Source: Palsa-1447 sp964509885 (lineage in GTDB: Bacteria; Verrucomicrobiota; Verrucomicrobiia; Opitutales; Opitutaceae). From it: DNA of 41,282 nucleotides. Made by a program: the position numbers and the translations under genes. The notes under the pieces are model-generated. The model did no database searches and was not told the DNA's origin. It saw only the letters and a list, made by a program, of their open reading frames with translations. Shown piece after piece: positions 32,387 through 39,702 of this stretch (the first letter of the stretch is position 1; every line of letters starts with the position of its first letter). The stretch is taken from NCBI GenBank assembly GCA_964509885.1, contig CAZDZL010000035.1, forward strand, positions 1 through 41,282, read 5' to 3'.

Positions 32387-32521
32387 CCCGGGTCCCGGCG
32401 GGCCCGAGAGTTAATGCAAACTTAACGTGGGGCAGATGCTTTTGCATTGCCCGGTTTCCGCGGAATGAGGTCGCTGGTTATCGAGAAACGTCACGGTCTC
32501 CCAATCCGATACATTTTCTCT

Positions 32522-32551
32522 TTGACTGCTCAAAATTACCATTTTTATCTG
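32522..32551 (+). promoter_or_regulatory. Possible promoter of the porin gene
   Basis: TTGACT (32522-32527) resembles a -35 element; TATCTG at 32546-32551 is a poor -10 with 18-base spacing. The surrounding 100 bases are clearly AT-richer than the genes, which supports a promoter region, but the elements are uncertain. Confidence 0.35.
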
Positions 32552-32585
32552 CCATAATGAAATCCACCGCTGGTGTGCGAAACCG

Positions 32586-33911
32586 ATGGAGCTACCCGCG
32601 CTAGGCTCGACGGGCGCCCGTGTCGCCGTCCTGTGCCTGGGGCTCCTGCCCCTCGGCGCGCGCGCCCAGGTCGTGGCCGCGTCCCCCGCCGCCTGGACCC
32701 TCCATGCCCAGTCGACCTTCGTCGACCAGATGCACCCCGGGTTCGACGCCCCCTACTCCGGGACGAACAGCCTCGACCCGCGGGAGGACTGGGCGCACAC
32801 GGTCTCCCTCACGCTCTTCATGGGCCACACGCTGTGGCCCGGGGCCTCCCTCTACTACGACCCCGAGGTGACTCAGGGCCAGGGACTGAGCAACACGACC
32901 GGCATCGCGGGCTTCCCCAACGGCGAGGGCTCCCGGGCCTCGTCGGTGACACCCCAGTACGACACGGCCCGGCTCTTCGTACGGCAGGTGGTGAACCTCG
33001 GCGGGGCGTCGGCGAAGGTGGAGGACGACCAGAACCAGGTCGCAGGGACCCAGGACCTGGACCGCCTCACCTTCACGCTCGGCAAGATGAGCGCCGGGGA
33101 CGTCTTCGACACGAACGCCTACAGCCACGACGCCCGGACGCAGTTCCTGAACTGGGCGCTGGTGGACGACGGGGCCTGGGACTACCCCGCCGACGCGAAA
33201 GGCTACACGGGGGGAGCCACGGTGGAGTGGACCCAGGGCGCCCGGACGCTGCGCTACGGCATATTCATGGAGCCCAAGGACGCGAACGGGCTTCCCCTGG
33301 ACGACCGGATCGACCGGGCCTATGGCCAGGCGCTGGAGGGGGAGCAGCGCTACGCGACTGGCGGACGTCCCGGGGCGCTCCGCGCCCTGGTGTTCTGGAA
33401 CCGGGCCCACATGGGCTCCTACCAGGACGCCCTTGACGGTCCCGTGCCCCCCGATGTCACGCTGAGCCGCCAGTACCGCTCGAAGACGGGAGCCGGCCTC
33501 AACTGGGAGCAGGAGGTGGCCGATGGCGTGGGTCTCTTCGCGCGCGCGGGTTTCGACGACGGCCACACCGAGACGTGGGCCTACACCGAGATTGACCGCA
33601 CGGCGTCGGCGGGGGTCAGCGCCGCCGGCACCCGCTGGGGCCGGCCCGACGACACCCTGGGTGTGGCGGGCGTCGCGAACGGCCTCTCGCCGCTCCATCG
33701 GGAGTACCTGGCCGCCGGTGGCTACGGGTTCATCGTCGGGGACGGCCGCCTGAGCTACGAGCCCGAGGAGATCCTGGAGACCTACTACAACTTGAGGCCC
33801 GCAAAAGGGCTCGCGGTGGCGCTCGATTACCAGTTCGTCTCGAACCCGGGCTACAACCGCGACCGGGGCCCGGTGAATGTCCTCGCCGTTCGCATCCACT
33901 TAGAATACTGA
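32586..33911 (+). CDS. Carbohydrate-selective porin, OprB family
   Basis: 441 residues. A signal peptide (about 1-27, with VAVLCLGLLPLGARA) leads into an outer-membrane barrel ending in HLEY with a C-terminal aromatic. OprB-family landmarks: AQSTFVDQMHPGFDAPYSG near the N-terminus, LWPGASLYYDPEVTQGQG, GIAGFPNGEGSRA, LTFTLGKMSAGDVFD and FLNWALVDDGAWDYPADA. It probably lets sugars or other small solutes cross the outer membrane. The first base is ATG at 32586. It is followed by a terminator and the tRNA cluster, so it is likely monocistronic. Confidence 0.87.
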   Translation: MELPALGSTGARVAVLCLGLLPLGARAQVVAASPAAWTLHAQSTFVDQMHPGFDAPYSGTNSLDPREDWAHTVSLTLFMGHTLWPGASLYYDPEVTQGQGLSNTTGIAGFPNGEGSRASSVTPQYDTARLFVRQVVNLGGASAKVEDDQNQVAGTQDLDRLTFTLGKMSAGDVFDTNAYSHDARTQFLNWALVDDGAWDYPADAKGYTGGATVEWTQGARTLRYGIFMEPKDANGLPLDDRIDRAYGQALEGEQRYATGGRPGALRALVFWNRAHMGSYQDALDGPVPPDVTLSRQYRSKTGAGLNWEQEVADGVGLFARAGFDDGHTETWAYTEIDRTASAGVSAAGTRWGRPDDTLGVAGVANGLSPLHREYLAAGGYGFIVGDGRLSYEPEEILETYYNLRPAKGLAVALDYQFVSNPGYNRDRGPVNVLAVRIHLEY

Positions 33912-33923
33912 CTTATTAGGGTC

Positions 33924-33962
33924 AGGGGGGCGAAATCAGGTTGACTTGCCCCCCTATATTTT
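33924..33962 (+). terminator. Intrinsic terminator after the porin gene
   Basis: AGGGGGGC (33924-33931) pairs with GCCCCCCT (33948-33955); the following bases are ATATTTT. The T-run is broken, so efficiency is uncertain, but the 8-bp GC stem directly after the stop codon is convincing. Confidence 0.65.
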
Positions 33963-33986
33963 GAGCTTTTGACTCCTCAGTTTGAT

Positions 33987-34061
33987 GGCTTTCTAGCTCA
34001 ATGGTAGAGCAGCTGACTCTTAATCAGTAGGTTTCGGGTTCGAGTCCCGAGGGAGCCACCA
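33987..34061 (+). tRNA. tRNA-Lys (anticodon CUU), CCA encoded
   Basis: Acceptor arms GGCTTTC and GGGAGCC (two G-U pairs) close a cloverleaf with D arm TAGCTCAATGGTAGAGC, anticodon loop CTCTTAA and T arm GGGTTCGAGTCCC. Anticodon CTT is at positions 34-36 of the tRNA. Discriminator A, then genomic CCA. Confidence 0.95.
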
Positions 34062-34114
34062 TCTTTTCCCGAGGTTTTTTCACATCCAAGACGTTGGAGC
34101 CATCAGATTTCCGA

Positions 34115-34189
34115 GCCGGCTTAGCTCAGTGGTAGAGCATCGGTTTTGTAAACCGAGGGTCGTCGGTTCAACCCCGACAGCCGGCTCCA
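34115..34189 (+). tRNA. tRNA-Thr (anticodon UGU), CCA encoded
   Basis: Acceptor GCCGGCT pairs with AGCCGGC. The D arm is TAGCTCAGTGGTAGAGCA; the anticodon stem TCGGT/ACCGA encloses TTTGTAA, giving TGT. T arm GTCGGTTCAACCCCGAC. Discriminator T, then CCA. Confidence 0.95.
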
Positions 34190-34207
34190 CTTCCCAAACA
34201 ATCCCAC

Positions 34208-34281
34208 TGCCTGGTGGTGTAATGGTAGCACAAACGACTCTGACTCGTTTTGTCATGGTTCGAGTCCATGCCGGGCAGCCA
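34208..34281 (+). tRNA. tRNA-Gln (anticodon CUG), CCA encoded
   Basis: Acceptor TGCCTGG pairs with CCGGGCA (one G-U). The anticodon stem AACGA/TCGTT encloses CTCTGAC, giving CTG. T arm CATGGTTCGAGTCCATG. Discriminator G, then CCA. Since GatCAB is present, this tRNA may be charged by the indirect Glu to Gln route. Confidence 0.95.
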
Positions 34282-34317
34282 ATTTCAGACCTAATATCGC
34301 GGAACATGAAGGAAAAT

Positions 34318-34332
34318 ACCCCGGTGCGGGGT
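34318..34332 (+). terminator. Hairpin after the tRNA cluster
   Basis: ACCCCG-GTG-CGGGGT hairpin, preceded by AAAAT and followed by TAAG rather than a T-run. It could end the tRNA transcript. Confidence 0.35.
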
Positions 34333-34365
34333 TAAGCGGGGAAGTGGGGCCGAGGGTGCGCAACC

Positions 34366-34411
34366 GGGTGGCTGCACCCACGGGTTTGCTGTCGTTCGGG
34401 TGGCTACGCCC
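34366..34411 (+). ncRNA. Possible structured RNA: two tandem similar hairpins
   Basis: GGGTG-GCTG-CACCC (34366-34379) and GGGTG-GCTA-CGCCC (34398-34411) are near-repeats; the second has a compensatory T-G pair where the first has T-A. The 433-base interval 34282-34714 has no convincing gene. It also holds a palindrome CCTAATTAGG (34466-34475) and an isolated perfect TTGACA (34498-34503) with a poor -10. Confidence 0.3.
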
Positions 34412-34714
34412 ACGTCCCAGGGAAGTAACCAAACGATTAACCTAAGAGTTGCGCAGGCCCGGTGTCCTAATTAGGTATGAGCCAATGGAAATGTGGGTTG
34501 ACACTCTAGTTTCGATGAACACTCATGCGCATTCCTAGCTGAGCCCTCGCACAGATTCGCCCCCCTCTGAACCCCCAGACACCCCAAGTAACTCAAGCGG
34601 CACGGTTCCTGCAGAACGATTTGCCGCGCAGCCGTACCAATTTCCGAGACTGCTGAAAAATTAACGCAATTGCCCCAAGACTGACACGATTCCCCGCAGT
34701 TCATTTTACCAACC

Positions 34715-35377
34715 ATGATCACACATAGCCTAGCCTTCATTGTCCTTCTCAACAAAACGCCGATGGAGCTGTTCGCGGCCGGCGGAAAAGTCATGTGGCC
34801 CATCCTGCTCGTCGCGACCGTCGGCCTGACCGTCATCATCGAGCGCCTCCTCTTCATCATCCGCGAGAACGGCAACCGCGAGCCCGAGGTCGTCTCCAAG
34901 ATGCTCGAGAGCGTGGAGAAGGGGGACATCGAGGGCGCGCTGGCGCTCGGCAGGAAGAGCCAGGACACGGTCGCCCGGATCGTGGTCTACAGCCTGACCC
35001 ATATCGACTCGCTCTCCAACGCCTTCTTCCGCGCCTCGGCCCAGGAGCTCGCCCGCTACCAGCAGGGCATGGCCACCCTCGACACCTGCATCACGGCGGC
35101 CCCCCTCCTCGGCCTCCTCGGCACGGTCACCGGGATGATGCGCACCTTCGGCGCCCTCGGCGCCTCGGGCAGCGACATGGGCGCCGCGGCGAACAGCGTC
35201 ATCGGCGGCGTCGCCGAGGCCCTCATCGCCACGATGTGCGGACTGGGCATCGCGGTCACCTGCCTCTTCCCCTTCAACTATCTGAATGCCCGCATGGAGC
35301 AGGCCAAGCAGGAGGTGGCCGACGCCTCCCATGCCCTCGAGATCCTGATCAAGAAATCCGAGTCCGCATCGCACTGA
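34715..35377 (+). CDS. exbB: ExbB/TolQ/MotA-type proton channel protein
   Basis: 220 residues. Three membrane helices: about 20-47 (VMWPILLVATVGLTVIIERLL), 120-146 and 160-190. The MotA/TolQ/ExbB signature is in the second (APLLGLLGTVTGMMRTFGAL) and third (GGVAEALIATMCGLGIAV). ExbB forms the inner-membrane pentamer which, with ExbD, uses proton flow to drive TonB. First gene of a seven-gene operon; the leader region contains no other gene. TolQ is excluded only by the TonB gene nearby. Confidence 0.9.
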   Translation: MITHSLAFIVLLNKTPMELFAAGGKVMWPILLVATVGLTVIIERLLFIIRENGNREPEVVSKMLESVEKGDIEGALALGRKSQDTVARIVVYSLTHIDSLSNAFFRASAQELARYQQGMATLDTCITAAPLLGLLGTVTGMMRTFGALGASGSDMGAAANSVIGGVAEALIATMCGLGIAVTCLFPFNYLNARMEQAKQEVADASHALEILIKKSESASH

Positions 35378-35399
35378 GGCCGCCGCACGGCGAACCCAC

Positions 35400-35840
35400 A
35401 TGTCAGGCTCAAGCTCAGGCAGCAGCGGCGGCAAGAAGAGTGCGCGCATCGAGATCATCCCCCTGATCGATGTCATCTTCTTCCTGCTGGCCACCTTCGT
35501 GCTGTTCACGCTCTCGCTGAACAAGTCCGCGGGTCCCCACGTCGTCCTGCCGAGTTCGGAGACGGGCGAGCCCCGCGACCCGTCCGGCACCGCGACGATC
35601 ACGGTGACCGGCGAGGGAACGATGGCCTGGGACAAGGATCCCGTGACGCTCGATGAGTTCCTGGCGAGGCTCCAGCAGTTCCACCTCGAGCACCCCGAGG
35701 ACGCCCGCATCCTGATCAACGGCGACACCGACGCCTCGTTCTCGTCCGTCATCTACGTCTTCGACGAGGTGCGCAAGGTCGGCATCAGCAAGGTCCTGAT
35801 CGAGACGACCGTCAAATCCGCGGCGGCCGCGGGCTCGTAA
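35400..35840 (+). CDS. exbD: ExbD/TolR family protein, first copy
   Basis: 146 residues. A Ser/Gly-rich start leads to one membrane helix (about 19-42) with the proton-carrying aspartate in PLIDVIFFLLATFVLFTL (Asp24). The periplasmic domain (about 60-140) ends VRKVGISKVLIETTV. It couples proton flow in ExbB to TonB. The DNA for its membrane helix shares a 47-base exact match with the second copy. Starts 22 bases after exbB. Confidence 0.9.
   Translation: MSGSSSGSSGGKKSARIEIIPLIDVIFFLLATFVLFTLSLNKSAGPHVVLPSSETGEPRDPSGTATITVTGEGTMAWDKDPVTLDEFLARLQQFHLEHPEDARILINGDTDASFSSVIYVFDEVRKVGISKVLIETTVKSAAAAGS
35442..35488 (+). repeat. 47-bp exact direct repeat, copy 1 (in exbD-1)
   Basis: Identical to 35916-35962. 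It encodes ARIEIIPLIDVIFFLL, the ExbD membrane-helix start. Sequence identity at silent positions exceeds what protein conservation alone requires. Confidence 0.93.
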
Positions 35841-35870
35841 CCCAAACCCTCTCCCCCACCCACACACCCC

Positions 35871-36305
35871 ATGGCAGGCGGCGGCTCACAAAAGTCCTCA
35901 GGCGGCACAAAGAAGGCGCGCATCGAGATCATCCCCCTGATCGATGTCATCTTCTTCCTGCTCGCAACCTTCGTCCTCTACACCCTGTCGCTGAACCGGA
36001 TCATGTCGCTGCCCGTGCAGCTGCCGGTCGCGCAGACCCAGATGCAGCAGCAGAAGGACGACGACATGGTGACGCTCCAGGTTTCCGACGCGGGCACCTA
36101 CTTCTGGAACAAGGAGCCGATCTCGGCCGTCGAGCTGGCGCCCCGCCTCGATTCGTACAAGAGCCAGACCCACCTTCCCCGCGTCCTCATATCGGGCGAC
36201 AGCCGGGCGAAGTTCGGCCCGACGTGCTTCGCGCTCGACCAGGTGCGCAAGGCCGGCATCGAGCAGGTGTCCATCGAGACGCGCGTGTCCGACACGGGCA
36301 AATAG
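35871..36305 (+). CDS. exbD: ExbD/TolR family protein, second copy
   Basis: 144 residues. Same plan as the first copy: short polar N-terminus, membrane helix with Asp25 in PLIDVIFFLLATFVLYTL, then a periplasmic domain (VTLQVSDAGTYFWNKEPI ... VRKAGIEQVSIETRV). Outside the membrane helix it is clearly diverged, so it is a specialised partner and not a recent duplicate. Two ExbD proteins per ExbB are known from some Xanthomonas and Bacteroidetes systems. Starts 30 bases after copy one. Confidence 0.9.
   Translation: MAGGGSQKSSGGTKKARIEIIPLIDVIFFLLATFVLYTLSLNRIMSLPVQLPVAQTQMQQQKDDDMVTLQVSDAGTYFWNKEPISAVELAPRLDSYKSQTHLPRVLISGDSRAKFGPTCFALDQVRKAGIEQVSIETRVSDTGK
35916..35962 (+). repeat. 47-bp exact direct repeat, copy 2 (in exbD-2)
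   Basis: Identical to 35442-35488; see that entry. The two copies lie 474 bases apart in the same frame and orientation, so recombination between them would fuse the two exbD genes. Confidence 0.93.
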
Positions 36306-36332
36306 CCCAGCGCGAACGACAAAAATCCCACA

Positions 36333-36974
36333 ATGCGACGAGACCTCATCATCGGATTCATCTTCACCATAACGGTGGAGTTTCTGGTCGGCTGGGGCGG
36401 CAACCTGACCCACTACAAGCCGAAGCCCGTGGTGAAGGAGAAGGACGACGTGATCCAGATAGCGATGCCGAAGATCGAGCCCGACGAGCCCGAGGTCGTC
36501 GAGGACCAGCCGCCGGTCCCGCAGGACATCGCACCGCCGATGCAGCAGGACATCCCCCAGGTGGCCACGCCCGACTCCTTCGTCCAGCAGATCGAGCCCC
36601 CGCCGCCCGACCTCTCCGCGCTCGCCAAGAACATCGTGAAGATCCCCGAGACGCGCTCGGGCCTGAGTGGGATCGAGGTCTTCGACATCTCGAAGCTCGA
36701 CCAGGCGCCCGTAGCCAAGTTCCAGGCCCGCCCGACCTTCCCCTTTGAGATGAGGCGCGCCGGGATCTCCGGCGAGGTCCAGGTCGACTTCATCGTCGAC
36801 ACGAATGGGGACGTGAGGAACGCGTTCGCCGTCCACTCCTCGCAGCGCGAGTTCGAAAGCCCGGCCGTGCAGGCCGTGAGCAAGTGGAAGTTCAAGCCCG
36901 GCCGAAAGAACGGCCACGCCGTCTTCACGCACATGCAGGTGCCGATCGTCTTCACCCTCTCCGAGGACAACTAG
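36333..36974 (+). CDS. tonB: TonB family energy-transducing protein
   Basis: 213 residues. One N-terminal membrane helix (about 6-22, IIGFIFTITVEFLVGW) carries a glutamate at position 16, where E. coli TonB has a functionally essential histidine nearby. A Pro/Glu-rich periplasmic spacer (about 30-95) is acidic rather than the usual mixed EP/KP. The C-terminal domain is standard: FPFEMRRAGISGEVQVDFIV, NAFAVHSSQREFE and AVSKWKFKPGRKNGHAV. It transmits energy to TonB-dependent outer-membrane transporters, none of which is in the window. Starts 27 bases after exbD-2. Confidence 0.88.
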   Translation: MRRDLIIGFIFTITVEFLVGWGGNLTHYKPKPVVKEKDDVIQIAMPKIEPDEPEVVEDQPPVPQDIAPPMQQDIPQVATPDSFVQQIEPPPPDLSALAKNIVKIPETRSGLSGIEVFDISKLDQAPVAKFQARPTFPFEMRRAGISGEVQVDFIVDTNGDVRNAFAVHSSQREFESPAVQAVSKWKFKPGRKNGHAVFTHMQVPIVFTLSEDN

Positions 36975-36977
36975 ACC

Positions 36978-38390
36978 GTGCCTTCGACCCTAAAACGCCC
37001 CTCCACCCTCCTCCTCGGCGTCGCCGCCGTGGCGCTCCTCTTCCTGTCGCCGGCCGGCCTTCGCGCCGAGGAAAAGGACGAGGGCCCGACGCTTTCCGAC
37101 TCCGTCGGCGACGGCCTCGGCAAGCTGGAGCCCTTCCTGACCGCGAAGGACTGGAACGGCGCGATGACGCTCGTCGAGGGCCTGCTCCAGTCGGCCGCGC
37201 CCGACAGCTACGACGCCGCCGTCCTCAACAGGACCGAGGCGCAGATCCTGACCCAGAAGGGCGACTACAACGGCGTCGTCGCCCCCCTCGAGAGGGCGCT
37301 CGCGATCTCCGACAGGCACAACTTCTTCACGGGCAAGGAGCAGGCGGACATCCTCTACTTCCTCTCGCAGCTCTACTACCAGCTCGCCGACCAGCAGAAG
37401 GGCGACCGCCCCGCGACGGTGGCCGCGTACGCAAAGGCGATCGGCTACATCGAGCGCTGGTTCACGGTCGCGCCCAAGATCACCGAGGACAACTCACTCT
37501 ACTACGCCCAGCTCCTCTATGCCGACGCCGTCGCCAAGGATCCCGCCCACCCCGACGCCGACCTGATCCGCCGCTCCCGCGAGCAGGTCGAGAAGACGCT
37601 GACGATGAGCATCCACCCGAAGGACAGCCTGTACGTGTTCCTCCTGGCCACGCTGCAACAGGAGCTCAACTACGCCCGCGCCGCCGAGGTGCTTGAGCTG
37701 CTCCTCGCCCACAACCCGAACAGCCGCAGCTACTGGATGGACCTCGACATGTTCTACATGGCGCTGGCGCAGGACCCGAAGCTGAAGGACGAGAAGAAGA
37801 TCAGGATGTATAACATTCGCGCCATCAACACGATCGAGCGCGCCCAGGCCAAGGGCTTCATGAAGACGCCGCGGGACAACTACACGCTCTTCACCCTCTA
37901 CTACAACACGGGTGAGTACGGCCTCGCGGCCGACCTGCTCCACGCGGGCCTGAAGGCCGGCACCATAGACTCCGACCTCCAGAACTGGCTGCTCCTGGCC
38001 GCGTCCTACCAGCAGATCAACCAGGACTTCGAGGCGATCGACGTCCTGAAGGAGGCCGCGCAGAGGTACCCGAAGAACGGCGAGCTGGAGTTCAAGATCG
38101 CGCAGGTCTACCAGCAGCTGGACAATAACCCGGAGGCTTTTAACCATGCGATGGTCGCCCTCCAGAAGGGCGGCCTCGCGAAGGCCCAGCAGACCTACAT
38201 GTTCGTCGCGTACATGGCCTACGAGCTCAGCAAGTTCGACGAGGCCAAGCTCGCCATCGACAAGGCCGTGGAGCTCCTGGGCGCGAAGCCCGACCACCAG
38301 GCCCTCTCGCTCAAGGCGGCCATCGAGGAGGCCATCAAGGAGAGGGACTCAAAGAAGACGACCGAAACCCCGCCTGAAAAGGCACCCTAA
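36978..38390 (+). CDS. Periplasmic TPR protein of the TonB operon
   Basis: 470 residues from a GTG three bases after tonB. The N-terminal sequence (RPSTLLLGVAAVALLFLSPAGLRAE) is a signal peptide. The rest is almost entirely helical repeats: AEQ-type TPR pairs are visible at LNRTEAQILTQKGDYNGVV, LYYNTGEYGLAADLLHAGL, YPKNGELEFKIAQVYQQLD and MAYELSKFDEAKLAIDKAV. A charged Lys/Glu/Pro tail ends it. TPR proteins next to TonB systems occur in several phyla, usually without known function; it may scaffold the ExbB-ExbD-TonB complex. Confidence 0.82.
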   Translation: MPSTLKRPSTLLLGVAAVALLFLSPAGLRAEEKDEGPTLSDSVGDGLGKLEPFLTAKDWNGAMTLVEGLLQSAAPDSYDAAVLNRTEAQILTQKGDYNGVVAPLERALAISDRHNFFTGKEQADILYFLSQLYYQLADQQKGDRPATVAAYAKAIGYIERWFTVAPKITEDNSLYYAQLLYADAVAKDPAHPDADLIRRSREQVEKTLTMSIHPKDSLYVFLLATLQQELNYARAAEVLELLLAHNPNSRSYWMDLDMFYMALAQDPKLKDEKKIRMYNIRAINTIERAQAKGFMKTPRDNYTLFTLYYNTGEYGLAADLLHAGLKAGTIDSDLQNWLLLAASYQQINQDFEAIDVLKEAAQRYPKNGELEFKIAQVYQQLDNNPEAFNHAMVALQKGGLAKAQQTYMFVAYMAYELSKFDEAKLAIDKAVELLGAKPDHQALSLKAAIEEAIKERDSKKTTETPPEKAP

Positions 38391-38404
38391 TTTCCGGCAT
38401 CACC

Positions 38405-38962
38405 ATGAAGAAAAACAAGATTTACATCATCGCGCCCGTCCTCGTGCTCGTCCTCTTCGGTGCGTATTACTGGAACTTCAGCTCCCAGTACGAGGCCAAG
38501 CAGGCGGCGATCGTCGCGGCGGCCAAGGAGAAGAAGCTGGAGACGCTGAAGCTCGAGGCGGCCTCGCGCGAGGCCGCGATCCACGACGCCCTTGAGGCCC
38601 AGAAGCAGCGCAAGGCCGAGCGGGCCGCGCGCGAGGAGAAGGAGCGCAAGCAGAAGGACGACAGGGAGAACGCCCGGCTCGAGAGCGAGAAGGCCGACCA
38701 GGAGGCCCAGAAGCTCAGCCGGCAGGCCGACAAGCTCTCAAAGGACGTCGCCACCGCCAAGGATGAGATCGCCAGGATCCAGGCGGACGAAAAGACTTCC
38801 GTGGGCCAGCTCGAGTTCCTGAAGGAGTACATCGCGGAAGCGACCGCCAACCAGGCGAAGCTCGCGGACGTGATCGCGAAGATCGAGGCCGCCGACGCAG
38901 CCATCGCGAAGAACGCGGCAATCGCGGCGGCCGCGGCCGCCAAGAAAAACGCCGGCAACTAG
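38405..38962 (+). CDS. Membrane-anchored coiled-coil protein, first of two
   Basis: 185 residues. One N-terminal membrane helix (about 6-24, IYIIAPVLVLVLFGAYYW) with a short basic start puts the rest outside the cytoplasm. Residues 30-180 are a nearly unbroken, highly charged Ala/Lys/Glu helix (KLETLKLEAASREAAI, ARLESEKADQEAQKL), typical of a long coiled coil. No enzymatic motif. 14 bases after the TPR gene, so part of the TonB operon. Family not recognised; TolA-like rods are an analogy only. Confidence 0.7.
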   Translation: MKKNKIYIIAPVLVLVLFGAYYWNFSSQYEAKQAAIVAAAKEKKLETLKLEAASREAAIHDALEAQKQRKAERAAREEKERKQKDDRENARLESEKADQEAQKLSRQADKLSKDVATAKDEIARIQADEKTSVGQLEFLKEYIAEATANQAKLADVIAKIEAADAAIAKNAAIAAAAAAKKNAGN

Positions 38963-38996
38963 CCCACGCCCCCCTTAACACACACAAGGCGCTCAC

Positions 38997-39533
38997 ATGA
39001 AAAAATGGTTCTACGTCCTTTTCCCGACCGTACTTCTCGGGGTCTTCATCATCGTCTATCTCGGCAGCGTCAAGGAGACTGAGGCCAAGGAGGAGGCCCA
39101 CCGCACCGAGATGGCCAAGGAGAAGGCTGAGGCCGACGCCAAGAAGGCGATCGCCGAGAAGACCGCCATGGAGGACGCGGAGCGGCGCAACATCGAGCGG
39201 GCCAACGCCGAGGCGAAGGCCGCCAAGGACAAGGAGGACAAGTACAACACCGAAATGGCGCGGATCAAGGCCGACACGGACAGGTCGAACGCCTCCGCCG
39301 AGAAGTATGCCAAGGAGGTCTCCGATCTCACGATCGAGCTGGACACGCTCCACAAGCAGAAGGACCAGCTGACCCGCGAGGCCTTCGAGATGGAGAAGAA
39401 GATCGAGCTCCAGGAGGTCGCCCGCCACAACGCCGACCTCGAGCTGCAGCGCTTCACGAGGATGATCGCCGACAGGGCGGACACGAGCCTCATGACCAAG
39501 ATGCCCCCGCCGCCCCCGGCGGAGAAGAGCTGA
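38997..39533 (+). CDS. Membrane-anchored coiled-coil protein, second of two
   Basis: 178 residues with the same plan as its neighbour: membrane helix (about 5-23, FYVLFPTVLLGVFIIVYLG), then a charged helix (about 27-165; EAKEEAHRTEMAKEKAEAD, LDTLHKQKDQLTREAFEME) and a Pro-rich end MPPPPPAEKS. Beyond composition the two proteins are not obviously alike, so they may be distant duplicates or convergent. Last gene before the terminator at 39564. Function unknown. Confidence 0.7.
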   Translation: MKKWFYVLFPTVLLGVFIIVYLGSVKETEAKEEAHRTEMAKEKAEADAKKAIAEKTAMEDAERRNIERANAEAKAAKDKEDKYNTEMARIKADTDRSNASAEKYAKEVSDLTIELDTLHKQKDQLTREAFEMEKKIELQEVARHNADLELQRFTRMIADRADTSLMTKMPPPPPAEKS

Positions 39534-39563
39534 TCCGGGCTTCATTCGGAGACGGAAATCCCC

Positions 39564-39589
39564 AGGGCGGCCAAGCGGCCGCCCTTTTT
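39564..39589 (+). terminator. Strong intrinsic terminator closing the TonB operon
   Basis: AGGGCGGCC (39564-39572), loop AAGC, GGCCGCCCT (39577-39585), then TTTT. A perfect 9-bp GC-rich stem followed directly by five T, counting the last stem base, and located 30 bases after the last operon gene. Confidence 0.92.
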
Positions 39590-39668
39590 CGTCTTTGGGG
39601 AATCGCAGTCGCGGAACGTGTGGCGCGAGCCGTGCACACGACGTGCCCTCCCGAACCGGGCTTGAGGC

Positions 39669-39702
39669 TTGACCTGAAAGGCGTAAAACATAGTATTACG
39701 CC
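39669..39702 (+). promoter_or_regulatory. Promoter and palindromic operator of the AbrB/Doc module
   Basis: TTGACC (39669-39674) and TAGTAT (39691-39696), 16 bases apart, resemble a sigma-70 promoter. The inverted repeat GGCGTAA (39680-39686) and TTACGCC (39696-39702) covers the -10 region and ends directly at the ATG. The predicted start of transcription falls on or next to the start codon, suggesting a leaderless mRNA. Confidence 0.6.

Noticed and set aside
33987..34281. tRNA cluster as an integration site of a mobile element
   Set aside because: No integrase, no repeated tRNA 3' end and no change in gene content on either side were found.
34129..34335. Short reading frames over the tRNA genes
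   Set aside because: They translate the tRNA genes themselves and have no protein-like features.
39621..39636. Sigma-54-like site before the AbrB/Doc module (TGGCGCG, four bases, GTGCA)
   Set aside because: GG and GC spacing is right but two core bases differ, and a sigma-70-like promoter with operator lies closer to the gene.
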